Assembly: GCF_015070855.1 (NCBI RefSeq) | Contig: NZ_JADDIX010000017.1 | Coordinates: 1-40,838 of the forward strand | DNA: 40,838 nucleotides | Direction of reading: 5' to 3' | DNA from: Pseudomonas lopnurensis | GTDB lineage: Bacteria; Pseudomonadota; Gammaproteobacteria; Pseudomonadales; Pseudomonadaceae | In this document: one piece after another, positions 8,811-17,739 of the stretch | Position numbering within the stretch: position 1 is the stretch's first letter | Layout: every line of letters begins with the position of its first letter | Translations under genes and position numbers: made by a program | Notes under the pieces: generated by a model | The model's input: the letters and a program-made list of their open reading frames with translations, nothing else | What the model was told of the DNA's origin: nothing | Databases searched by the model: none

Positions 8811-9032
8811 TCAAAGTTCCCTTAGGGTACGAACCTGATCCTTGTTCACCCGGCCTGGTTTGCCATCGATCAGCTCGTATTCATAAAAGCCCGACTCTTC
8901 GTCATAGTCGGGCCGATCCAGGGTCTGGATTTCCCGGCCATCGTTGAGCGTTATCACGCTTGGGTTGGCGCAACCTGCGAGCACGCTGAAGCCTAGGATG
9001 AGCAGCAATGCCGGGATGGTGCCTGAACGCAT
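8811..9032 (-). CDS. YgdI/YgdR family lipoprotein
   Basis: A 73-residue lipoprotein precursor. A signal peptide ends in the lipobox VLAGC, with Cys at about residue 20. It is followed by a single small YgdI/YgdR SH3-like domain with the recognisable pattern VITLNDGREIQTLDRPDYDEESGFYEYE. The function is unknown; members are outer-membrane or periplasm-facing lipoproteins. The start at 9032 is chosen because it begins the signal peptide and has AGGACAAGG just upstream. It follows mobA by 50 bases on the opposite side of that gene's end, so it may be transcribed separately or together with it. Confidence 0.85.
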   Translation of the reverse strand: MRSGTIPALLLILGFSVLAGCANPSVITLNDGREIQTLDRPDYDEESGFYEYELIDGKPGRVNKDQVRTLREL

Positions 9033-9084
9033 GACCTTGTCCTTTTTCCTGGTGACGATACCCATGGGACGAATCGGGCAGCGG

Positions 9085-9687
9085 CTAAGTTCCCATCTGC
9101 CGTTCGGTACGCTCGAGCAGTTCCGGCGTGTTGAGGTTGGCCAGGCGGTGGTCGCTTTCTTCCAGTTCGAGGCCGTGCGCCCCGAGTTGCAGCAACAGGC
9201 GCTGCACGCTGCGCTCTCCCGCTAGCCAACGGGTATCGATTTCTTCTGAAAGATGGGCGGGAATCATGCTGAACAAAGGTTCCCATTGTTCGCCGCGGCG
9301 TAGCATCAGCGGCCTGTCCGGAATGGAGATCGCGACCGAGTACATGGCCTGCAGCAGGGGGCCATCGAGCAGGGGCGTATCGCAGGGCAGTACCAGCAGC
9401 CAGGGGTTGCGGGCCGCGGCGAGCCCTGCGCGTATTCCCGCCAAGGGTCCCGGATAACCTGCTTCTTCGTCACCCAGCAGCCGATCGGCATAGGCGGCGT
9501 AGCGTGCCTGGTTGCGATTGCAGGACAGCAGCAGGTCGTCCGTCAGTGGGCGGGCAAGATCATGCAGCCATGCGATCAGGGGCCGTCCCCGCCATTCGAT
9601 CAGGCCCTTGTCCTGGCCGCCCATGCGCTGTCCGCGCCCACCTGCGAGCAGCAGGATGGAGCACGAGGGGAGTCTGCAATCGGCCAT
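9085..9687 (-). CDS. mobA: Molybdenum cofactor guanylyltransferase MobA
   Basis: The 200-residue enzyme links GMP to molybdopterin to form the guanine dinucleotide form of Moco. The nucleotide-binding motif [18 protein letters not shown] is at about residues 12-29. [10 protein letters not shown] and LPCDTPLL, the metal-binding Asp region, follow. CGGAGC lies about 9 bases before the ATG at 9687. The open frame continues upstream through moaB in antisense; that extension is rejected because the family begins close to this methionine. It is divergent from moaB-moeA across 66 bases, a compact Moco gene cluster. Confidence 0.92.
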   Translation of the reverse strand: MADCRLPSCSILLLAGGRGQRMGGQDKGLIEWRGRPLIAWLHDLARPLTDDLLLSCNRNQARYAAYADRLLGDEEAGYPGPLAGIRAGLAAARNPWLLVLPCDTPLLDGPLLQAMYSVAISIPDRPLMLRRGEQWEPLFSMIPAHLSEEIDTRWLAGERSVQRLLLQLGAHGLELEESDHRLANLNTPELLERTERQMGT

Positions 9688-9753
9688 GAAGGTGCTCCGG
9701 TAAAAGGCTGTGATATAACACCCGGCCCGTACGCTAACAACCGGATGCCTGCC

Positions 9754-10293
9754 ATGAGCCATCTTGCCGATCAAGTTTTCGTTCCTCTGAACATCGCCGT
9801 GCTTACGGTCAGCGATACCCGTACCCACGAAACCGATACCTCCGGCCAACTGCTCGCCGATCGCCTGACCGCGGCGGGGCATCGGCTGGCGGCACGGGTT
9901 CTGCTCAAGGATGATCTCTATCGTATTCGTGCCCAGGTGGCTGCCTGGATCGCCGACGACGAGGTGCAGGTGGTGCTGGTAACCGGCGGCACGGGTTTTA
10001 CCGGCCGGGACAGCACGCCTGAGGCCGTCGCCTGCCTGCTGGACAAGCAGGTCGATGGGTTCGGAGAGCTGTTCCGGCAGATCTCGGTTGCCGATATAGG
10101 CACCTCCACGGTCCAGTCCCGTGCTTTGGCCGGCCTTTCCAATGCGACGCTGGTGTGCTGCGTGCCCGGCTCCACCAATGCCTGCCGCACCGCCTGGGAC
10201 GGCATCCTCGCCGAGCAGCTGGATGCACGCCATCGGCCATGCAACTTCGTCGCCCATCTCAAGTCCGCGCCGGCGTGCGAGACGCGCGCATGA
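9754..10293 (+). CDS. moaB: Molybdenum cofactor biosynthesis protein B (MoaB/MogA fold)
   Basis: A 179-residue MoCF-domain protein. Motifs of the molybdopterin-binding fold are visible: [14 protein letters not shown] near residue 20, [16 protein letters not shown] near residues 76-91, and a late CVPGSTNAC loop. MoaB/MogA proteins act in adenylation of molybdopterin before metal insertion; whether this protein is active is not visible, since E. coli MoaB is itself dispensable. An alternative ATG at 9745 would add three residues. The stop overlaps the moeA start (ATGA), so the two genes are translationally coupled. Confidence 0.9.
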   Translation: MSHLADQVFVPLNIAVLTVSDTRTHETDTSGQLLADRLTAAGHRLAARVLLKDDLYRIRAQVAAWIADDEVQVVLVTGGTGFTGRDSTPEAVACLLDKQVDGFGELFRQISVADIGTSTVQSRALAGLSNATLVCCVPGSTNACRTAWDGILAEQLDARHRPCNFVAHLKSAPACETRA

Positions 10294-11501
10294 GTGCTGG
10301 CCAGGCCGAGCTGTTGCCTGTCGATGATGCGCTGGCGCTGTTGCTGGCGCAGGCGGATGCAGAGCCCATCCATGCTCACGAGATTGTCGCGGCGAGCGAG
10401 GCGGAAGGGCGTGTCCTGGGCGAAACATTGGCCGCCGGGCTGGATCTGCCGCCATGGCCCAATAGCGCCATGGACGGATATGCGCTCCGCCATGCGGATC
10501 TGGTTGGTGGGCCTTTGCCGGTCAGCCAGAAAATCTTCGCCGGAATGCAGCCGGATAGCCTGAAGCCTGGGACCTGCGCGCGCATCTTCACGGGCGCCCC
10601 GCTTCCGGATGGCGCGGATACCGTCGAGATGCAGGAGAATGTCGCGGTACTGGAGGATGGGCGGGTGCGTTTCTCCGAGCCGCTGCGGCACGGACAGAAC
10701 GTGCGCCCGCAAGGCGGCGAAGTGCGCCGTGGCGATCCTGTGCTCGCGGCGGGTACGCGCCTTGGTCCGATCGAGCTGGGGCTGGTCGCGTCGCTTGGCC
10801 TGACGGAGCTCAAGGTGGTGCGAAGGGTGAGGGTGGCGCTGCTTTCCACCGGTGACGAACTTGTCGAAGCGGGGCAGACCCTGGCGCCAGGGCAGATCTA
10901 CAACAGCAACCGCGTTCTGTTGCGTCACTGGCTCGAGCGTCTGGGCTGCACGGTGATCGACCTCGGCGTGCTGCCGGATGACCTGCAGAAGATACGCGAT
11001 TGCCTGGATTCTCTAGCGGACGTCGACCTGATTCTCTCGAGCGGAGGCGTGTCGGTCGGTGAGGCGGACTTTCTCGGGCAGGTCCTTCGCGAGGAGGGCG
11101 AGCCGACGCTGTGGAAACTGGCGATCAAGCCCGGCAAGCCGCTTACCTGCGGGCGCTATCGTGGCATTCCGTTGCTGGGGTTGCCGGGTAATCCCGCGTC
11201 CACCCTGGTCACTTTCGGCATCCTGGGCAGGCCTTACCTGCTGCGCCGCATGGGTGTTGTCGAGGTCGAGCCGCTCGGTTTCGCAGTTGCCGCGGGCTTT
11301 GCCTGGCCGAAGCCCGGCAAGCGGCGCGAGTATCTGCGGGCCAGAATCGAGCAGGGCAAGGCGCAGCTTTATGCCAACCAGAGCTCGTCGGTGCTGCGCA
11401 GCGCGGCATGGGCGCAAGGCCTGGTGGTGGTGCCCGAACATGCCCGGTTCGAAGAGGGCGAGCCTGTGCGGTTCATCCCGTTCAGCGAGTTGATCGGCTG
11501 A
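10290..11501 (+). CDS. moeA: Molybdopterin molybdenumtransferase MoeA
   Basis: This 403-residue enzyme inserts molybdate into adenylated molybdopterin. Family signatures are [13 protein letters not shown] (about 52-64), [19 protein letters not shown] (near 95-115), [22 protein letters not shown] and KPGKPL...GLPGNPAST. The length is normal. The ATG overlaps the moaB stop by four bases, forming a two-gene operon divergent from mobA. A 6-base-pair hairpin CAGCCC/GGGCTG follows the stop at 11502-11516 without a T-run. Confidence 0.94.
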   Translation: MSAGQAELLPVDDALALLLAQADAEPIHAHEIVAASEAEGRVLGETLAAGLDLPPWPNSAMDGYALRHADLVGGPLPVSQKIFAGMQPDSLKPGTCARIFTGAPLPDGADTVEMQENVAVLEDGRVRFSEPLRHGQNVRPQGGEVRRGDPVLAAGTRLGPIELGLVASLGLTELKVVRRVRVALLSTGDELVEAGQTLAPGQIYNSNRVLLRHWLERLGCTVIDLGVLPDDLQKIRDCLDSLADVDLILSSGGVSVGEADFLGQVLREEGEPTLWKLAIKPGKPLTCGRYRGIPLLGLPGNPASTLVTFGILGRPYLLRRMGVVEVEPLGFAVAAGFAWPKPGKRREYLRARIEQGKAQLYANQSSSVLRSAAWAQGLVVVPEHARFEEGEPVRFIPFSELIG

Positions 11502-11625
11502 CAGCCCGTCGGGCTGATTCGGCCGGCAAAACCAACCCGAAAACCCGTTGTCTATCTCCTCCATCCGGCGCTTTTCCCGGCCGGATGCTGCCTGCCTATT
11601 GGCCACGGAAAAGGAGAACGACAGC

Positions 11626-12657
11626 ATGCAGGAGAGAAACGTTTGGGTTGATTATGCCAAGGCGATCGGCATCATCCTCGTTGTCTATGGACATGTCGCG
11701 CGCGGCGTCTTCAGTGCGGGGCTGCCCATGGATGAGGCGGAGTTCGTGCTCGTCGACAGCATCATCTATAGCTTCCACATGCCGCTATTCTTTTTCCTGT
11801 CGGGATTGTTCTTCTTCGACTCGTTGCAGAAACGGGGCAGGGGCGGGCTGATCATCAACAAGGTCGATACGATCATCTATCCCTTTATCGTCTGGTCGCT
11901 ACTGCAGGGGACGTTCGAGGTCGTTCTGTCGAACTACACCAACGGTCAGGTGACGTTGACCGAGGTGCTGTCGTTGTTCTGGATGCCGCGCGCACAGTTC
12001 TGGTTCCTCTATGCGCTGTTCCTGGTATTCGTGGTCTGTGCGTTCCTCTATGCACGTGCCGATCGCCGGTATTTCCTGCCGTTGGTGATGTTGTTCGGCG
12101 CCCTGTTCGTCTTTCAGCAGGAACTCACCGTGAACAACATGACGCGCTTCATTCTCGGCAATACCGTGTTTTTTGCCTTGGGCGTCTGGTTCAACGAGGT
12201 CAAGGCATTCTTCCTGGCCCGCTATACGCAACTGACATTGTTCTTCGGTGCGCTGTTCGTCATCGGACAGTACCTGTTCCATATCACTTTCGGGCTGAAC
12301 TACAAGGATGCTGGGCTGCCTGTGCTGGCGCTGGCGACCCTTTCCATCTTCTTCATGATCGCCTTGTCGATGTGGCTCGGGCAGTTCCGGGCCAACTGGT
12401 TTCTGTTCATCGGCGCTTCTTCGATGACCATCTACCTGATGCACATTCTTGCGGGTAGCGGGGTCCGGGTGATCCTGAGCAAGTTCTTGGGCATCGATTC
12501 GATCGCCGCGCATCTGGTTCTCGGAACCCTGGTCGGCATCGCCGCACCGCTGGTCGCGCAGGTCGTCATCAGCCGCTACAACCTGTACTTCCTGCTCATG
12601 CCGCCAAAGTGGATGTCGGCTTCGCATTTGCGGATGCGCAGAGCGGTGGCTCAGTAG
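11626..12657 (+). CDS. Acyltransferase 3 family membrane protein
   Basis: A 343-residue integral membrane protein with about ten hydrophobic helices. The first helix carries WVDYAKAIGIILVVYGHVAR, with the Asp and His expected of acyltransferase-3 (OafA/WecH-like) enzymes. The second carries SFHMPLFFFLSGLFF, the usual H-M-P-L-F-F signature. These enzymes O-acetylate surface sugars or other acceptors; the acceptor here is unknown. The start at 11626 has AAGGAG 10 bases upstream. It stands alone after moeA, 124 bases downstream. Confidence 0.88.
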   Translation: MQERNVWVDYAKAIGIILVVYGHVARGVFSAGLPMDEAEFVLVDSIIYSFHMPLFFFLSGLFFFDSLQKRGRGGLIINKVDTIIYPFIVWSLLQGTFEVVLSNYTNGQVTLTEVLSLFWMPRAQFWFLYALFLVFVVCAFLYARADRRYFLPLVMLFGALFVFQQELTVNNMTRFILGNTVFFALGVWFNEVKAFFLARYTQLTLFFGALFVIGQYLFHITFGLNYKDAGLPVLALATLSIFFMIALSMWLGQFRANWFLFIGASSMTIYLMHILAGSGVRVILSKFLGIDSIAAHLVLGTLVGIAAPLVAQVVISRYNLYFLLMPPKWMSASHLRMRRAVAQ

Positions 12658-12698
12658 GTCTTGGAGGGGCTTGGCCGCGTTTCCGCGAGACGGTTTTC

Positions 12699-12753
12699 GT
12701 AGGGGCGGGCCATGCCCGCGATGCTCGTGTCTGGCCGGGGTTCGCGCTCCTAC
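12699..12753. repeat. REP palindrome pair
   Basis: GTAGGGGCGGGCCATGCCCG followed by an inverted GTTCGCGCTCCTAC. The first half is nearly identical to the REP at 4928. It lies between the convergent acyltransferase and VanZ genes, a usual REP location. Confidence 0.65.
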
Positions 12754-12872
12754 AGCCGTCCCCGGTTCCTGTATGCCTGGGTGGAAAAACACGAAGCGTT
12801 GTCCACCGGCTCCACGGGTTCATATCGAAACCGCAACGGATCCTGGCCCTGGCTCGTTGCGAGCCAGGGGCT

Positions 12873-13313
12873 TCACTGAGCGCTGCGGCCGCCGGCCGAA
12901 TCGCCTTTGTCGGCACTGCGATGGCGGCGGCGCTTTTTTCTGCGTGGTGCATTCCTCCACTGCGCCGGTTGTCCACTGCCATCCCGGTAGAGATGGATGC
13001 CGGCCAGGCCGGTGAGCACGCCGATGATGTTGACCGTCATGTCGGCGAGCGACGCCGTTCTGCCAGGCATCGTTGCCTGAAGTACTTCTATCGAGGCGGC
13101 GCCGATCAGTGTCCATATGAACAGGGAGCGCAGGGGTGCTTTCGCAAAGGCTATGTGGGCGGTGAAGACGAGGGTGGCGAAACCGAGCCAGTGATAGAAC
13201 TTGTCGGCCCCTGGGAACAACTGGTTGTTGGATGAGCTCTTCAGAGCCATGAAAACGAGTGTTACCAGTGCAATCCAGAAGGGCGCGCTGGATGTGAGCT
13301 TCCGATATGTCAT
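12873..13313 (-). CDS. VanZ-like family membrane protein
   Basis: A 146-residue protein with four predicted helices: FWIALVTLVFMAL, KFYHWLGFATLVFTAHIAF, LRSLFIWTLIGAASIEVLQ and LADMTVNIIGVLTGLAGIHL. The conserved DKFYHW...G and SLADMTVNIIG motifs are those of VanZ-like proteins. It ends in a very basic tail (NAPRRKKRRRHR). The role is unknown; the VanZ name comes from teicoplanin resistance, but most members are uncharacterised. The start at 13313 has GAGGAA upstream. Confidence 0.8.
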   Translation of the reverse strand: MTYRKLTSSAPFWIALVTLVFMALKSSSNNQLFPGADKFYHWLGFATLVFTAHIAFAKAPLRSLFIWTLIGAASIEVLQATMPGRTASLADMTVNIIGVLTGLAGIHLYRDGSGQPAQWRNAPRRKKRRRHRSADKGDSAGGRSAQ

Positions 13314-13470
13314 CCCGTTCCTCGTATCAGCTGGCACCGGTCGTGGAGCTATCGGTTCGCTTGTGGTTCTGCTGCGCCTGTGTCGTGAGGGCATGAGTAA
13401 AGTCCGGCGGTCGTCCGCTATGTCGTGGATCGTGGACGGGGCACAGAGTGTCGATACTGTGCTTTGCGCA

Positions 13471-13779
13471 TCAGCCGCAGTTGAGGCGTGTTATCACCAG
13501 GGATGCGTCGGTATTGATGTTCAGCCTCTGCGAGTCGTATTCGAGGGTCACGACATCGTCAGGACGAAGAATGCGGGCAACACTTGCGCCGGCTTGGCTG
13601 CGTGCCTCTTCGAGCAGGTCGGTGGTGGCGGTTTTGCCGATGAAATGCTGTACCGCATCGGCATTGCAGCCGCTCGTGCCAGCATCAGCGCCAGGGGGGC
13701 TCGCCGTTGGGCTGGCCTGGCAACCAACCAGGAGGGTTGCCGCCATTGTCAGGCTGATCAACTGATGGTTCTGGCGCAT
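13471..13779 (-). CDS. I78 family peptidase inhibitor, lipoprotein
   Basis: A 102-residue precursor with a lipobox LLVGC (Cys20). The I78 pattern follows: CNADAVQHFIGKTAT, LLEEARSQAGA, ARILRPDDVVTLEYDSQRLNI and a final ITRLNCG. I78 inhibitors such as Aspergillus elastase inhibitor fold like potato inhibitor I and block serine peptidases. Here it would be anchored facing the periplasm. AAGGAAA precedes the ATG. It is divergent from the PA2779/PA2778-like pair, which encodes a predicted cysteine peptidase. Confidence 0.88.
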   Translation of the reverse strand: MRQNHQLISLTMAATLLVGCQASPTASPPGADAGTSGCNADAVQHFIGKTATTDLLEEARSQAGASVARILRPDDVVTLEYDSQRLNINTDASLVITRLNCG

Positions 13780-13990
13780 GTCGTTTTCCTTGCTTGGTCG
13801 ATGCTTTCTTTGATGCATGGTTAATACCAAAAGTGCAGTCGACTCGACTGTACGGTTGACGCTGCGCTTGTGTCGATGTTCAGCGCAAAAAGAGTGTTTC
13901 GTTACGGGAACCGAAGCCGCATATGTTTCGTCATATTGTTTGATGGCCCTTTGCAATCCCCGGGCTGACGACAAACTAGGAGTTTGCGCT

Positions 13991-14392
13991 ATGTTTACCT
14001 CCCCCTTGCTCAAGCGTGTTGCGACTGTCCTGGCTGCCTTGCATCTGCTCTTGGTGGCCCAGATTCCCTTGGCACAGGCGGCCATGATCGGTACGCCGGA
14101 AGTGATCGCCGAACAACAACAGCAGGTGGATCGCCAGCAATTGCTGAGCATGCTGGATGACCAGGATGTGCAGAAAAAGCTCGAGTCGATGGGCGTCGAG
14201 CGCGAGCAGGTGGAAAAGCGTATCAACAGCCTGACGCCGGCGGAGCTGGCGCAATTCAACCAGCAGCTGGATCAGGCACCGGCCGGTGCAGGTGTGGTTG
14301 GGGTGATCGTGCTGTTCCTGGTGGTTTTCATCATCACTGACATGCTCTGCGCCACCAACATCTTCAACTTCATCAATTGCATCAACCGTTGA
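13991..14392 (+). CDS. PA2779 family protein
   Basis: A 133-residue protein with an N-terminal hydrophobic signal (about 1-31, ending AQAA). A glutamine-rich helical middle follows (VIAEQQQQVDRQQLLSML...VEREQVEKRINSLTPAELAQFNQQ). A C-terminal hydrophobic segment (AGVVGVIVLFLVVFIITDML) comes before CATNIFNFINCINR. This is the PA2779 family of unknown function, always seen next to the PA2778-type peptidase. AGGAG lies 8 bases before the ATG. Its end overlaps the peptidase start by 16 bases, so the two are translationally coupled. Confidence 0.85.
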   Translation: MFTSPLLKRVATVLAALHLLLVAQIPLAQAAMIGTPEVIAEQQQQVDRQQLLSMLDDQDVQKKLESMGVEREQVEKRINSLTPAELAQFNQQLDQAPAGAGVVGVIVLFLVVFIITDMLCATNIFNFINCINR

Positions 14393-15339
14393 GTCGGCGG
14401 TTATCGATACTGCTGGCGATCGTTCTGCTCGGGGGCTGCGCGCGCACCTCGGTGATGCCCATCGATGATGCGCAGTTGCCCGCGCGGGCCGAACTGGTCG
14501 ATGTGCCGTTTTTCCCGCAGGAGGAGTACCAGTGCGGCCCGGCCGCGCTGGCGACCATGCTGTCGCAGCGGGGGATTGCCGCCAGTCCGGAGCAGCTTGT
14601 CGAGCAGGTCTACATTCCTCAGCGAAAAGGCAGCCTGCAGGTAGAGATGGTTGCCGCGGCCCGCTCCAGCGGGTTGCTGGTCTATCCTCTGCGCCCGCGC
14701 CTGGAGGCCGTGCTTGCCGAGGTTGCTGCCGGCAATCCGGTGCTGGTTCTGCAGAACCTGGCGTTCGAGCGCTGGCCACAGTGGCATTTCGCGGTAGTGG
14801 TGGGGTACGACCTCGCCGAGCAAAGTATCGTCCTGCGCTCCGGCACCACGAAGCGCTGGGTGGGCAATTTCCGCCAGTTCGAGCGATCCTGGGCGAAAGG
14901 CGGGCGCTGGGCCGTGTTGACCCTCGAGCCCGATCGCTTGCCCGAAACGGCGGAGGAAACGGTCTGGCTGCGCAGTGCGAGCGACCTCGAGCAGGTCGGC
15001 CAGAGCCAGGCCGCGCGTACGGCGTACGAGACCGCTGGTGCGCGCTGGCCAAGCGGGTTGCCGTGGTTCGCTCTGGCCAACAGTCAATATGCTGCGGGTG
15101 ACAAGACAGGCGCACAGCAGTCGCTGCGCACCAGTATCGTGCGCGACGGGTCCTTCGCGATTGGTTGGTTCAACCTGTCCCAGGTGATGGCGGAGCAGGG
15201 CTGTGCGGCTGTTGCGCAGCAGGCCCGAGCCTGCGCCTTGCGCCTTGCGCCGGACGATGACCGCCTCGCCGCGCCACTGCCACCGGCCGTAGAGGCGACC
15301 CGACGCTGCGAGCCGGTCCCGCGCTGCCCCGTGAATTGA
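14377..15339 (+). CDS. PA2778 family C39-like cysteine peptidase lipoprotein with TPR tail
   Basis: A 320-residue precursor. The lipobox VLLGGC places Cys21 at the mature end. A C39-like papain-fold domain spans about 40-180: the catalytic Cys53 is in EEYQCGPAALATML and His137 is in PQWHFAVVVGYD. The last 120 residues are alpha-helical with TPR character (ASDLEQVGQSQAARTAYETA...WFALANSQYAAGDKTGAQQS). It probably cleaves or processes a periplasmic or outer-membrane partner; the target is unknown. It is coupled to the PA2779-like gene, 16-base overlap, and ends 7 bases from the convergent puuB-like gene. Confidence 0.85.
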   Translation: MHQPLSRRLSILLAIVLLGGCARTSVMPIDDAQLPARAELVDVPFFPQEEYQCGPAALATMLSQRGIAASPEQLVEQVYIPQRKGSLQVEMVAAARSSGLLVYPLRPRLEAVLAEVAAGNPVLVLQNLAFERWPQWHFAVVVGYDLAEQSIVLRSGTTKRWVGNFRQFERSWAKGGRWAVLTLEPDRLPETAEETVWLRSASDLEQVGQSQAARTAYETAGARWPSGLPWFALANSQYAAGDKTGAQQSLRTSIVRDGSFAIGWFNLSQVMAEQGCAAVAQQARACALRLAPDDDRLAAPLPPAVEATRRCEPVPRCPVN

Positions 15340-15346
15340 GGCTGCG

Positions 15347-16630
15347 TCAGATGCCGAGCTTGTCGCGCAGGGTGTAATACATGGCGCCAAGCGCACTCAA
15401 GGGGACCCTCAGGCTGTGGCCTCCAGGGAACGGGTAATGCGGCAAGCTGGCAAAGGCGTCGAAGCGCTCGGCCTGACCGCGTAACGCTTCGGCGATCACT
15501 TTGCCGGCGACGTGGGTATAGGTCACGCCATGGCCGCTGCAGCCCTGCGAGTAATAGATGTTGTCGCCCAGGCGCCCCACCTGTGGCAGGCGGGACAGGG
15601 TCAGCAGGAAATTGCCGGTCCAGGCGTAATCGACCTTCACCTGCTGGAGTTGGGGAAAGGTCTTGAGCATCTTCGGGCGAATGATCGACGCGATGTCCGC
15701 CGGATCGCGCGCGCCGTAGACGACCCCGCCACCATAGATGAGGCGCTTGTCGGCGGAGAGCCGGTAGTAATCGAGCAGGTAGTTGCAGTCCTCGACGCAA
15801 TAGTCTTGTGGCAGCAGGCTGCGTGCGAGCTCTTCGCCGAGCGGTTCGGTGGCGATTACCTGGGTGCCGCAGGGCATGGATTTCGCCGCGAGCTCGGGGA
15901 TCAGGTCACCAAGATAGGCGTTGCCGGCCACCACGACGAAATTGGCACGCACGCTTCCCTTGGGGGTGTGGACCACCGGCGTGGGGCCTCGCTCGATACG
16001 GATGGCCGGCGTCTGTTCATGGATCACGCCGCCCAGGGACTCAATCGCCGCGGCCTCGCCCAGCGCCAGATTGAGCGGGTGGATATGCCCGCCCTGTTTG
16101 TCGAGCATCCCGCCGATGTAGCGATCGCATGCCACGACCTGGCCGATGCCGCGCTCATCGAGCAGTTCGAGCTGACCGTAGCCGTAGCGCTCCCACAGCG
16201 CCTTCTGGGCTTCGAGATGATGCATCTGCTTGTCGGTGAAGGCCGCGAATACGCCACCGTCCTTCAGGTCGCACTGGATGCCGTAGCGGGCCACCCGCTC
16301 GCGAATGATCCGCCCACCTTCGAAGGCCATTGCACCGATCAGCTTCGCTGCGCTGGTGTCGACGCTCCGCTCGATGCTGTCCAGGTCGCGACTGTAGCTG
16401 TTCACGATCTGCCCGCCGTTACGCCCGGAGGCGCCGAAGCCGACCCTTGCCGCTTCCAGCACGATAACCTTGAAGCCGTTTTCGAGCAGGAAGAGGGCGG
16501 TGGACAAGCCGGTGTAACCCGCGCCGATGACGCAGACATCGGTGCGCTTTTCTTCCTGCAGCTCGGAGCGCTCGCGGGCGGGATTGGCGGATGCGGCATA
16601 GTAGGAGGCGGGGTAATCCGTGTGCGGCAT
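15347..16630 (-). CDS. puuB: FAD-dependent oxidoreductase, gamma-glutamylputrescine oxidase type (PuuB-like)
   Basis: A 427-residue DAO-family flavoenzyme. The dinucleotide-binding VCVIGAGYTGLSTALFLLENG motif starts near residue 31, followed by the conserved GASGRNGGQI. The C-terminal CSGHGVTYTHVAGK is typical of PuuB, which oxidises gamma-glutamylputrescine in putrescine use. The substrate is inferred from close family resemblance, not from operon context, since no other puu gene is nearby. The start at 16630 matches the usual short lead before SYYAASANP. An ATG at 16663 has a better SD (AGGAGGG) but 13 bases away, so 11 extra residues are possible. Confidence 0.82.
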   Translation of the reverse strand: MPHTDYPASYYAASANPARERSELQEEKRTDVCVIGAGYTGLSTALFLLENGFKVIVLEAARVGFGASGRNGGQIVNSYSRDLDSIERSVDTSAAKLIGAMAFEGGRIIRERVARYGIQCDLKDGGVFAAFTDKQMHHLEAQKALWERYGYGQLELLDERGIGQVVACDRYIGGMLDKQGGHIHPLNLALGEAAAIESLGGVIHEQTPAIRIERGPTPVVHTPKGSVRANFVVVAGNAYLGDLIPELAAKSMPCGTQVIATEPLGEELARSLLPQDYCVEDCNYLLDYYRLSADKRLIYGGGVVYGARDPADIASIIRPKMLKTFPQLQQVKVDYAWTGNFLLTLSRLPQVGRLGDNIYYSQGCSGHGVTYTHVAGKVIAEALRGQAERFDAFASLPHYPFPGGHSLRVPLSALGAMYYTLRDKLGI

Positions 16631-16759
16631 ATTGGATGCTCTGTTGCGAATATTTGACGGCATGCTAGCGCCTATCCCTCCTGGCCGCCAGGGTTCGCCC
16701 GAGGCTTGGGTGGAATTTTCAAAAATTCCAAATATCAGTGAGTTAGCGAAAAAAATCGC

Positions 16760-16787
16760 TTGACTCTCGGCGCCGTGGCTTTAGAAT
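16760..16787 (+). promoter_or_regulatory. Sigma-70 promoter of tRNA-Val
   Basis: TTGACT, a 16-base spacer and TAGAAT, followed by the GC-rich discriminator GCGCCCCC. The tRNA begins 14 bases after the -10 box. Confidence 0.75.
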
Positions 16788-16800
16788 GCGCCCCCATCGA

Positions 16801-16877
16801 AGGCACATAGCTCAGTTGGTTAGAGCACCACCTTGACATGGTGGGGGTCGTTGGTTCGAATCCAATTGTGCCTACCA
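16801..16877 (+). tRNA. tRNA-Val (anticodon GAC)
   Basis: A 77-base cloverleaf with CCA encoded. The acceptor stem is AGGCACA/TGTGCCT, the anticodon stem CCACC/GGTGG with loop TTGACAT, and the T-arm contains GGTTCGAATCC. It reads GUC/GUU valine codons. Fragments of its 3' half recur downstream at 17511 and 18047. Confidence 0.95.
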
Positions 16878-16905
16878 ATTCGATCCCGCGCCAAGCGGGG
16901 CTTAG

Positions 16906-16933
16906 AAGGCGATCCGAAAGGGTCGCCTTTTTT
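16906..16933 (+). terminator. Terminator of tRNA-Val
   Basis: Stem AAGGCGATC / GGTCGCCTT (one G-T pair) with a short CGAAA loop, then TTTTTT. It lies 28 bases after the tRNA. Confidence 0.8.
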
Positions 16934-17152
16934 GTTTTGGGCAAAGCGTCCATCGGCTAAAGGTTAAACCCGGCCTGCACCCATGTAGCAGGTTTTCATG
17001 CTTGGTGTGGCCGCCTTGGTGGCGGCCGTCATTTGCAGCATGGCTGCGCGCGACTCCGACTCGATCTCGGGTCGACATGCGGGCTGGCACCAATCACCCT
17101 TCGTCATCTCAAACGTAAGAGAGCCATCGTTGGCTCCAGCTGGAGGTGACCC

Positions 17153-17392
17153 ATGAGTATCGATCCGCTCGACAGGCCTCATGATCAGCAGCCCGTGCCG
17201 GGGCAAGACCAGAATCCGGGCCAGCTCCCTGATCCTGATTTCATAACGGACAATCCAGATGTCGGGCCCGGCCCTGGCGATGGTGATGGCCCGGTCGATC
17301 GACCGGTCACTGGGCCGGATGTCTTGGATCCTGGCCTGCCAGGCACCGATGGCGATCCCGATGAGGTTGGCCCGGGGAACCCGCTACCCTGA
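17153..17392 (+). CDS. Small acidic Pro/Gly/Asp-rich protein, function unknown
   Basis: A 79-residue protein with very low complexity: Pro, Gly and Asp dominate (for example DNPDVGPGPGDGDGPVDRPV and GTDGDPDEVGPGNPLP). There are no hydrophobic core, signal peptide or cysteines, so it is probably disordered. The coding call rests on a strong SD (GGAGGTGACCC, directly before ATG) and on a terminator 15 bases after the stop. A hairpin GAGCCA/TGGCTC at 17121-17136 lies just before the SD. I do not recognise it. Together with the next small gene it fills the stretch between tRNA-Val and thrS. Confidence 0.65.
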   Translation: MSIDPLDRPHDQQPVPGQDQNPGQLPDPDFITDNPDVGPGPGDGDGPVDRPVTGPDVLDPGLPGTDGDPDEVGPGNPLP

Positions 17393-17407
17393 GTCTGGCT
17401 CTGAGCG

Positions 17408-17433
17408 AGCCCGGCCTGACCGCCGGGCTTTTC
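17408..17433 (+). terminator. Terminator of first small acidic gene
   Basis: An 8-base-pair stem AGCCCGGC / GCCGGGCT with a 6-base loop, followed by TTTT. Confidence 0.75.
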
Positions 17434-17557
17434 GTTCAGGGTGCAAGCCCGTGAGCGGTGGCTCGGGTGGGGCCTGTCCTGACCATCGGCTAGCACCAAC
17501 CGGCTCCTCGTGGTTCGAATCCTGGAGGCCATTGGGTGCCTCGCTGAGAGGTGAGCT

Positions 17558-17731
17558 ATGCGAGACGAAGATATGCGGCAAGCCGCGGCGAATGATCCGG
17601 ATGATGCGCTGCCCGGGGATCCGGACGGTGCGAGCATTAACGATGCGCCGATGTCCGACCCGGAAGAGACGGAACTCACCGACGAAGATATCGACATGTT
17701 CGAAAACGATCCGAACATTCCGACCGAGTAA
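17558..17731 (+). CDS. Small highly acidic protein, function unknown
   Basis: This 57-residue open frame encodes a protein made largely of Asp, Glu, Pro and Ala, with a C-terminal stretch TELTDEDIDMFENDPNIPTE. There are no basic segments beyond two Arg near the start. GAGAGGTGAGCT directly before the ATG is a good SD, and a terminator follows 9 bases after the stop; both support a real gene. The composition resembles that of its upstream neighbour, though the sequences do not align. The protein is unrecognised. Possible roles, all guesses, are a charge-mimicking inhibitor or a stress-induced disordered protein. Confidence 0.6.
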   Translation: MRDEDMRQAAANDPDDALPGDPDGASINDAPMSDPEETELTDEDIDMFENDPNIPTE

Positions 17732-17739
17732 CGAATCCG

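Noticed and set aside
9688..10455. Long N-terminal extension of the mobA frame
   Set aside because: It runs antisense through moaB and moeA; MobA proteins begin close to the methionine at 9687.
17495..17530. A complete tRNA gene around the T-arm-like sequence at 17511
   Set aside because: Only the 12-base T-arm match is present; the flanks do not form a T-stem, anticodon arm or acceptor stem.
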